Assembly: GCA_029864565.1 (NCBI GenBank)
Contig: JAOTTD010000007.1
Coordinates: 1-64,000 of the forward strand
Source of the DNA: Thermoplasmata archaeon
GTDB lineage: Archaea > Thermoplasmatota > Thermoplasmata > UBA10834
Length of the DNA: 64,000 nucleotides
Direction of reading: 5' to 3'
Position 1 is the first letter of the stretch. Each line of letters opens with the position of its first letter. Position numbers and translations under genes: made by a program. The notes beneath the pieces were generated by a model. It did no database searches. It was not told where the DNA came from and saw only the letters and a program-made list of their open reading frames with translations. Below, piece by piece: positions 31,415 through 39,300 of this stretch.

Positions 31415-31660
31415 TCACCGCGATATTATCTTCTGAGCGACGGAAACGCACGCGAGGAAATCGTCCAGAGTGTGCAACAGGCTGTTCAACGATTCGGCCT
31501 CCACGGACGCGACGATTCTGTTGCCATCGAGCCGCGCCTCAACATAATCGTCGTTATCGGATTCGACGGTTCCGAGAACCTTCGCTGCGGCGTCGCCCGA
31601 AGGAAATTCCAGGATCATCTCACAGGTCACTCTTGGCGCATCCTCGACGGGTGTTGCCAT
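31415..31660 (-). CDS. KEOPS complex subunit Pcc1
   Basis: 81 aa; VTCEMILEFPSGDAAAKVLGTVESDN...VEAESLNSLLHTLDDFLACVSVAQKI. Confidence 0.75.
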   Translation of the reverse strand: MATPVEDAPRVTCEMILEFPSGDAAAKVLGTVESDNDDYVEARLDGNRIVASVEAESLNSLLHTLDDFLACVSVAQKIISR

Positions 31661-31724
31661 CGTTCATCCGACTGTCGACAAAATACTTAGGATTTGTCAG
31701 GGATATGGTCAAAGAGGAAGACCT

Positions 31725-32243
31725 ATGGATGTCAAGGACGCCATCGAAGGGAGGACGAGCATAAGGGTGTTCAAGGCGGACCCCGTCGACGACTCGACGA
31801 TATCAGAAGGGCTCAGACTCGCGAACCTCGCGCCGTCAGCGGGCAACCTCCAAGCCAGAGATTTTATCATCGTCCGCGACAGGGCAACGAAGAAGCTCCT
31901 GATGAAGGCCGCGTACAACCAGGACTTCGTAGAGACCGCGCCCGTAGTGGTTGTGTTCTGCGCGGACCTCGACAGGATATCGCATTACGGCGAGAGGGGG
32001 AAAGGGCTCTACTGTCTCCAAGACGTCGCCGCATCAGTCCAGAACATGATGCTGTACCTTCACAGCAAGGGCCTCGGCAGCGTTTGGGTTGGAGCGTTCG
32101 ACGAGGACAAGGCAGCATCAGCGCTATCACTGCCGCCTCATGCCCGACCCGTTGCGATTCTGCCCATCGGCCATCCTGCTGAGGAAGGCGTGCGAAGGAA
32201 GCGCCTGCCGCTCTCTGAACTCGTTCACAGAGAGAGATGGTGA
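31725..32243 (+). CDS. Nitroreductase family protein
   Basis: IEGRTSIRVFK, LAPSAGNLQARDFIIV, AASVQNMMLYLHSKGLGSVWVGAF, ILPIGHPAE. Confidence 0.9.
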   Translation: MDVKDAIEGRTSIRVFKADPVDDSTISEGLRLANLAPSAGNLQARDFIIVRDRATKKLLMKAAYNQDFVETAPVVVVFCADLDRISHYGERGKGLYCLQDVAASVQNMMLYLHSKGLGSVWVGAFDEDKAASALSLPPHARPVAILPIGHPAEEGVRRKRLPLSELVHRERW

Positions 32244-32246
32244 TCG

Positions 32247-32456
32247 ATGGCACGTTGGAAGGTCGACAGGGCGATGGCCATCTGGGGCGTGGCCTTCGGC
32301 GCGATAGCCTTGGTCACAGGCGTGTTTCTACTGGGCGCGGTTGAGGGAGGGTTCCTTGCAGAAGGATTCTTTCTGATAGTCTTATGGTGGGTCATTCTGT
32401 TCTTCTTGGTCGCGAAACTGGTGAATTGGCTTACTAAGAGAGACGAACCGCCGTAG
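32247..32456 (+). CDS. Small two-TM membrane protein
   Basis: 69 aa with two hydrophobic helices immediately downstream of the nitroreductase gene. Confidence 0.55.
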   Translation: MARWKVDRAMAIWGVAFGAIALVTGVFLLGAVEGGFLAEGFFLIVLWWVILFFLVAKLVNWLTKRDEPP

Positions 32457-32486
32457 ACGAGCCCCGTGACTATGTGATTGTGCAGG

Positions 32487-32559
32487 TAGCCCCGGGAGGA
32501 TTCGAACCTCCGACCCGGGCTCCAAAGGCCCGGATGATTGACCACTACACCACGGGGCT
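32487..32559 (-). tRNA. tRNA-Gln (TTG)
   Basis: AGCCCCGTGGTGTAGTGGTCAATCATCCGGGCCTTTGGAGCCCGGGTCGGAGGTTCGAATCCTCCCGGGGCTA cloverleaf. Confidence 0.93.
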
Positions 32560-32645
32560 GATGCGATACGCGATTGCGATGGAATACCACGCCACTGATA
32601 TTAACGATTCCCTGTTGGCCGCGCCGAGAGCATTCCCCGCCGTAG

Positions 32646-33872
32646 TCACAATAGACTTCCGACCAGGTGCGTGGGTGTCGCATCAAGGATCGAGACCTCG
32701 TAGAACTCCCTGAGGGCGACCGGCTCGGGGATGACTATCTGCCTGTAAGCACCGTTCCTGAGCAGAGTTGAGGATCCACGGCCCCTCTCTGTTGAGAGCG
32801 CTGTCATCGTTTCGCCGACAATGGCTCGGTTGTTCTCGAGGGCTGTCTCGAACCTCAACTTCGTCAGCTCCCTCGACCGCGCCTTTGCCACCCGGCCCCC
32901 GACGACGGGACCCTGCGTTGCCGCTTCTGTGCCTGGCCTCGGAGAGAAACGGGTCACGTTTACTATATCCGGCCTTAGCCTGCGTATCATCGACACGCTC
33001 GCCTCGTGGTCAGAATCCTCCTCGCCTGGATAGCCGACGATGATGTCTGTCGAGAGGGTTAGCTCAGGCACTTTCGATCGCATCCGATGTACTATCTCCT
33101 CGAATTCGGCAGACCCGTGGCCACGGCCCATCTTCGCCAGCAATCGGTCGCTTCCGCTTTGCAGCGGCAGGTGAAGGAACTTGAACACCTTGGGGTCGCG
33201 GAACACTTCTGCCAGCCTGTCAGCAATCGGCAGTGCGTTCCTTGGATTCATCATTCCGACTCTCAACCTGAAATCCGATCCTTTGCTGCATATCCTCTCC
33301 ATGAGGTTGATTAGATCGGTGCCTATGTCGAGCCCGTACACTGCGGCGTCCTGGGATGTGAGCCGAACCTCTATAGGGCCGCCCTTGGCGAGATCGGATA
33401 TCCTTTTCACAATGGTCTCGGGTGGTCTGCTTCTCACAGTCCCCCGGGCCAATCGCGTTATGCAGTAGGAGCAGTTGCCCATGCACCCGGAGGCTATTGG
33501 CACGATTGCGTAGCCACACTTCGATGCACAGTCGCGCACTCGCGGGCCAACGGAGTCGATGAGCGCGGACAGTGAATCAATGTCGCCTGGCGGTACGAAC
33601 TCAGCGTTAGGGACCTCCTCCTCAGCTGCCTCCTTTCTGGCTGTCGCGAGGCAGCCCGTGACGATGAGACGGGGGACTGACGACAGCGCCTTCGCTCGCT
33701 TGAGCATTCTCCTCTCAGTAGACTCAATGACCACACATGCCACGAGCAAGGCGAGGTCCGCGCCCTCGGGCTCCTTGGCTATTTCCCACCCACGGGACCG
33801 AAGCAGTGCTTCCATCTCGGCTGCCTCGCCGTGGTTGAGCGTACATCCGTATGATTCCACGTATGCCCGCAT
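32646..33872 (-). CDS. tRNA threonylcarbamoyladenosine (t6A37) methylthiotransferase, archaeal MtaB-type radical SAM
   Basis: MRAYVESYGCTLNHGEA, GCMGNCSYCITRLARG (radical SAM CxxxCxxC), HLPLQSGSDRLLAKMGRGH, C-terminal TRAM-like region. Confidence 0.9.
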   Translation of the reverse strand: MRAYVESYGCTLNHGEAAEMEALLRSRGWEIAKEPEGADLALLVACVVIESTERRMLKRAKALSSVPRLIVTGCLATARKEAAEEEVPNAEFVPPGDIDSLSALIDSVGPRVRDCASKCGYAIVPIASGCMGNCSYCITRLARGTVRSRPPETIVKRISDLAKGGPIEVRLTSQDAAVYGLDIGTDLINLMERICSKGSDFRLRVGMMNPRNALPIADRLAEVFRDPKVFKFLHLPLQSGSDRLLAKMGRGHGSAEFEEIVHRMRSKVPELTLSTDIIVGYPGEEDSDHEASVSMIRRLRPDIVNVTRFSPRPGTEAATQGPVVGGRVAKARSRELTKLRFETALENNRAIVGETMTALSTERGRGSSTLLRNGAYRQIVIPEPVALREFYEVSILDATPTHLVGSLL

Positions 33873-33991
33873 GCGGTTCACTATCAATACGAACACGTAT
33901 AACTGTTTTCCAGACGACCGCGGCCTGGCGTCTATGCAGCGGCAACTAGGAGAACCTTCATATTTCCGCAAGCCGGTTCTCGCATGATAGC

Positions 33992-34204
33992 ATGTCATCC
34001 ATAAAGGACGCGAAGAAGTATTCCAATCAGGCTGTTGGCTACGAGCACTCGACAAAGAAGCAGGCTAGGGCCGCCAAACTCCGCGCCAAGGCTGCCAGAC
34101 TCAGGGAGAAGGTCGCCAAACACGACGGTAAGATCAGAAAGCTCCAACGGAAGATCGCAGAGCTTGAACGTCGGGCGGGTGCGATGGTCGGCGCGAGGAA
34201 GTAG
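33992..34204 (+). CDS. Hypothetical 70-aa basic coiled-coil protein
   Basis: Lys/Arg/Ala-rich heptad-like protein KQARAAKLRAKAARLREKVAKHDGKIRKLQRKIAELERR. Confidence 0.5.
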   Translation: MSSIKDAKKYSNQAVGYEHSTKKQARAAKLRAKAARLREKVAKHDGKIRKLQRKIAELERRAGAMVGARK

Positions 34205-34251
34205 GTGTCCACCCACCTCTGGTGCGAACATATATATACATTGATACAGAT

Positions 34252-34264
34252 ATTGTCAGACAAT
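34252..34264. promoter_or_regulatory. Operator-like palindrome ATTGTCAGACAAT just downstream of a TATA-like box
   Basis: Perfect 6+1+6 palindrome ~15-25 nt after atatatata, upstream of the CDS at 34292. Confidence 0.4.
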
Positions 34265-34291
34265 CGTCATACGACGGGATGGGGTGCCAAA

Positions 34292-34612
34292 TTGAAGAGG
34301 AGATCAGCTGTTCCCCTGGCTATAGAGAGCATGAATCGCAATGTGCCGGCAAGGGGCCACAAGAAAAGGAAGCTCAGGATATCGGTGGCAGACATAGAGA
34401 CCGGCGCAATTCTAACCAGACTCGCCGAGAACCGGACGAGGATAGAGAGACTGGAGGGAGAGGTCTGGCAGTGCTCGGACGTGGAGTGCTCCGATATCGT
34501 CGACGAGATCGACCTCCTCAGAGCGAACATCGAGCTCGGCCTCGTAGAGATCGCCGGAGGACTCGAGGAGATACCTAGTTCGGAGGAGATACTCGCGGAA
34601 GCGCTTGCTTGA
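34292..34612 (+). CDS. Hypothetical protein, basic N-terminus and acidic helical C-terminus
   Basis: TTG start with upstream GGGGTG; LKRRSAVPLAIESMNRNVPARGHKKRKL... Confidence 0.5.
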   Translation: MKRRSAVPLAIESMNRNVPARGHKKRKLRISVADIETGAILTRLAENRTRIERLEGEVWQCSDVECSDIVDEIDLLRANIELGLVEIAGGLEEIPSSEEILAEALA

Positions 34613-34739
34613 GCGCCGACTCGTCGCCTTCAGGGCGGCTCGAGCCAAACCACTTATCCTGTTTATCTCCGCACGTTCTTTCATTGATGGCGTACAGCAT
34701 TAGGAATGCTATCCCGAGCGAACACTGCGAACCATTTAA

Positions 34740-35750
34740 GTGCATAATCACCGCTCACCTCTCGAAGATTCAGGGGGTCACTTATTGAACGTCATCAAAC
34801 CCGCGAAGCTAACCAAGGGAGCCACCATCGGCATAGTATCGCCATCCAGCTTTTCCGAGCCTTTTGGACTGGGACAGGGCGTAAACTATCTTCGCGAGCG
34901 CGGATACAAGGTCGTGCTGGGAGAGTGCACGAAGAACCTCACCCGCTCGGGATTCATGGCAGGGGAGGACGAGGCTAGAGCCAGAGAGCTCATGGACATG
35001 TTCGCGAACAAGGACGTCGATGCGATATTCGCCTCGCGGGGAGGGTACGGTGCCATGCGCGTTCTTCCGCATCTCGACTTCGGCGTGATCAAGGACAATC
35101 CAAAGATCTTCATGGGATACAGCGACATAACCACACTGCATGTGACGATCCATCAGAGGACAGGTCTGGTGACATTCCACGGACCCTCGATAGAGGGCTA
35201 CGCAGGGGACAACCCTGAGAAGGATCCTCCAACGGGCAAGCCGAACATAGATCGAGCGTTGGACCTTCTGCATCGAGCGGAACCGTGGGGGAAGATCGAG
35301 AATCCACCTACGGGCATGCTGCTGAGGACATTGGTCCCTGGAAGCGCGAAAGGCACTCTGTTCGGAGGGAACCTGTCGATGATCACTCACACACTTGGCA
35401 CGGATGATCCGATTCAGACCGAAGGGAGGATACTCTTCTTCGAGGACGTCTACGTCTCCGAATACGACATAGAGCGGCTGTTGACACACATGCACCTCGC
35501 ACACAAATTCGATGGCGTGGCTGGAATCGTGATCGGCCAGTTCTCCACCTTCCCGAAGCGTGACGAATCGCAGCCGACCTTAGAGGAGGTCCTTCGCGAC
35601 AGGCTCGGAGGCATGCAAGACATACCTTCGTTCACCGGCCTCTGCTGCGGGCACGGAGCGATGAAACTAGTTATGCCAGAGGGAGTGAAGGCATCTATGG
35701 ATGCATCCTCACCGACGTTGTCGGTAGACGAGAGTCCGCTCGCGGATTGA
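34740..35750 (+). CDS. S66-family LD-carboxypeptidase-like protein (MccF/LdcA fold)
   Basis: TIGIVSPSS, AIFASRGGYGAMRVLPHLDF, FMGYSDITTLH, GNLSMITHTLGT, LFFEDV; start likely internal (~34785). Confidence 0.85.
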   Translation: MHNHRSPLEDSGGHLLNVIKPAKLTKGATIGIVSPSSFSEPFGLGQGVNYLRERGYKVVLGECTKNLTRSGFMAGEDEARARELMDMFANKDVDAIFASRGGYGAMRVLPHLDFGVIKDNPKIFMGYSDITTLHVTIHQRTGLVTFHGPSIEGYAGDNPEKDPPTGKPNIDRALDLLHRAEPWGKIENPPTGMLLRTLVPGSAKGTLFGGNLSMITHTLGTDDPIQTEGRILFFEDVYVSEYDIERLLTHMHLAHKFDGVAGIVIGQFSTFPKRDESQPTLEEVLRDRLGGMQDIPSFTGLCCGHGAMKLVMPEGVKASMDASSPTLSVDESPLAD

Positions 35751-35872
35751 TTGCGCCATATGGCCCTCCACGGCGGCTTCTCGCGCATGCATGGAGGCGC
35801 GCGACGAGCCTCAGGGAAACTTATATAGGCGTATCTGAATATACATAGGGCAGCTCTTCAGAGGGATGGGAA

Positions 35873-36262
35873 TTGAGCGTATACAACGTTGGCAATGAGT
35901 CTGTGGATGCGAGTGTCGACCAAGCGGACCGCATCAAGAGAGAGAGGCTTCAGAGAGAACTGATGACTTCGTCATTCTTCAATCTCAGCGGAGGCTTTCT
36001 TAAGGAGGAGAAGCACAGCTCGTGGAGTTCGATAGACGACCTATTGTGCAAACTGATGGCGCAGTCGCCAGAAAGGCGCTTCACCAAGCATGTCGACAGG
36101 AATTTGGACTACCTGCACACCAGCCTCCAGCTGGACATGATAAGGATGGTTGCCGAGGACATCAAGCCCGAAAAGCGCGAGCATAATTTTGCCAGAGACA
36201 GAGCCGTCCAGTCGCTCCGAGGCACGGGCGAGATGCCCGAGCCGTCACCGGCAACCGACTGA
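35873..36262 (+). CDS. Hypothetical 129-aa protein
   Basis: TTG start after cttatatagg TATA-like box; coding-like composition. Confidence 0.5.
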   Translation: MSVYNVGNESVDASVDQADRIKRERLQRELMTSSFFNLSGGFLKEEKHSSWSSIDDLLCKLMAQSPERRFTKHVDRNLDYLHTSLQLDMIRMVAEDIKPEKREHNFARDRAVQSLRGTGEMPEPSPATD

Positions 36263-36324
36263 GAATAACGAAAAGCAAGAGGTTTGTGGAAAGGGTTTCT
36301 CTGCCTGGAAGCAGGCGACAGAAC

Positions 36325-39300
36325 CTATCCCTGTTCGGTCGAGCCCTCAGAAGGCGCTTCGGGTTCGCCCGCTGACATGTCATCCATGCTTGTCGGTGCC
36401 TTTCCGCCCTTTCGACCCTTCATGACGAAGAACAGGACAAGCGCGACGATGATCAGCGCGAGGATGATTGCGAGGGCGAGTCCGTAGGATTCGATGAAGC
36501 TCTTCTTGTCGTCCTCTTCTTCCTCCTCATCCTCCTCTTCCTCGACGGTTATGGTCACAGAGTCCGTGCTCGTCTCGCCTTCGGCATCCTCGACGGTCAG
36601 CGTGACTGTGTATGTTCCCGCGATGTCGAAGGTGAACGTCGGGCTGACTTCGTACAGCTCCTTTGCCTCACCGTCGTATGTGAAGGACCACGTGTAGTTC
36701 TCGATCACGCCGCTGTCGTCGCTGGAGCCGGAACCGTCGAAGGTCACCTCATCGCCTACCGTTACGGTTTGGTCTGTTCCCGCATTGGCGATAGGCGGGT
36801 CATTCGTCGGGACCGCGTCTTGCACGGTTACGGACATCCAATCCGAGTCTGTCTGCGAATCGTCGTCCATGACCGTCAGCGTGACGTTGTACACGCCTAC
36901 GATGTCGAAGGTGAACGTCGGGCTGACATCATACCGCTCCTTCTCCAGGTCGTCGTACGTGAAGGTCCAGGTGTAGTTCTCGATCAAGTCGTTGTCGTCG
37001 CTCGAGGCGGATCCGTCGAAAGTTACCTCATCACCTACAGTCACGGTCTGGTCCGCTCCCGCGTCGGCGACCGGGGGCTCGTTCACCACGACCTCGAGAA
37101 CCGTGATCGTGACCGTGTCCGTGGCGTAGTTCTCCGCGGCATCCGAAACATTGAGCGTGACCTCATACACGCCGGCGATGTCGAAGGTGAACGTCGCAAT
37201 CGCGCCATCCAGCTCCTGCGCTTCGCCATCATAATCGAACTCCCACGTATACAGCACGATGTCCACGTTGTCCTCCGATCCTATCGAATCGAACGTGACC
37301 TCGTCGCCCTCGCTGACCTCCTGGTCATCTCCTGCTTCGGCCACTGGCGGCTCGGTGTCGCGCACAACGATTGTCAAGCTGTCGTCCGAAGCGGAATTTC
37401 CGGAGGGGTCCTCAACTGTGAGGGTGACCGGATACGATCCAGCAACTTCGAATGTGTGCTCGACCGTCTCACCTGTCAGGGTCTGCAGTTCGACACCGTC
37501 GAAGAACTCCCACTCGTAGCTCGCGATCGATCCCGAGTTATCCGAGGAACCCGTCCCTATCAGGGTCACTGTATCTCCCATGTCCACTTCAAGAGGGTCT
37601 GCATCCGCAACTGCAATGGGGTCCGTTGTGTCCGTGATGGTAATCGTCGCAGTGTCGGTGTCCGTTTGACCTATCGAGTCCGTTACTGTAAGCTCCACAG
37701 TGTACACACCTGGATCCGCGAAGCTGTACTCCGTTACCTCGCCTGTGACGGTCACGTCCAGCTCGACAATATACCATTCCCATTCAGCAAGCGGCAGGAT
37801 GTCATCGGTCGAATCGCTGCCGTCGAACGTCACATCCGTGTCTTCAGCCGCAGATAGGGGGATGTCTGCCACAGCGGTCGGAGGCATGTCGTCCACGACC
37901 GTCACATCGAAGGGCTCGCTTGTGTTGAACAGGCAATCGTCAACCCACACGACGGCGTGGAATACGTTCACAGAGGCGTATGCATGAGTTACCGTCGCTG
38001 CGGCTTCGTATGCGAATTCACCATCGCCGAAATCCCAAGTAATGGTCAGCGGGTCACCGTCCGGGTCGCCGAACTTAACGATGAACGTGGCTTCCTCGTT
38101 CACAGTCACTTCCATGTCAGCAATTGGCGTTATCCATGGTGGGTCGTTGACTCCAGCGGGCTGCACCGTTACCACGCTAGTGCTGGAAACGTTGTGCGAC
38201 GACAGCGGGAATTCGTCATCCACCCATACCGTGTAATCCCAGTCACCCTCGGTCGTGAAGGAATGGACGATGTCATTGCCCACAACATACTCGTCCGTCT
38301 CCTCGAACCACCACGTGTACGTGAGCTCGTCACCATCGTCATCTGTGGCTGTCGCGGTGAAGGTCATCTCCACGCCCGAATCAATCGGGAATGGTGTGAG
38401 AGGATCCAGGACCGGTATCGAGTTGATATACGCAGTCGCTGAGTCGGTCACGTTATGACCCTTGCCGTCATCGACCCAGACCCTGTACTCATACTCTCCA
38501 GAGTCTTCATAGACATGAGATGCAAGGCCATCGTCGAGAATCGCGGTGGTCTCGCCGTCGTCCCATTCCCAGTAGTAGGTCAGCTCGTCATCATCCAAGT
38601 CGTTGGCGGCAGCCTCGAAGTCTGTAGACTCGCCAGTGTCGCCGTAGACGTCCACCAGCGGATCGAGGGTGGGTGCGAAGTTGGCTATGACCTCTATCTC
38701 AATGCCGTCCGAGATGGTGTTCGCTGTACCATCATCGACATACAGGTATGCGGTTGGATATGCGCCACTCGAGTATTCCTTATGGAAGATATAGGTCCTG
38801 ATCGTATTCGGATCGCTGGAGCTGAATGTCTGAACCTCTGAGGTCTCGTCACCGTAATCTATGGTGAATTGCAGAGCGTCGCCGTCCGCGTCCAATGCCT
38901 TGGCGGTGAACTCTATCTCCTCGCCCGTATACGGGTGCGCATTGGTTACGGTGAACTCGACGATCTCAGCAGGCACATTCTGAGCCGGGTTGTACACGTA
39001 GACCTCACAGATGTCCGACACGTTATGATTCGGCAGACCCGTCAGATCATCGACCCACACTGTCAGAGTGTAATAGCCCAGATTTGAGTAGGTATGGCTA
39101 TTGCTCGCGCTCGTGGTCACGTCTATCTCTCCGTCGCCCCAGATCCAAGTCACTCTGATGTCGTCTTCGTCATCATAGGCCGTGATGTCAAACACAGTTG
39201 CCAAGTTACGCTCCACATTCTTGTACTTCGGTGTGTCGACAACAGGCGCGTTGTTGCGCGCGACGGTAACCGACTTGGTCGTTAGTATCGGCCGGTCAAC

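Noticed and set aside
36490-36545. TCC/TTC-rich microsatellite
   Set aside because: Explained as codons for the acidic linker EEEDEEEEEDD before the TM helix of the SBP-PKD protein.
36769-37857. 362-aa + strand ORF antisense to the 1784-aa SBP-PKD gene
   Set aside because: Same shadow-ORF effect over PKD repeats; composition not protein-like.
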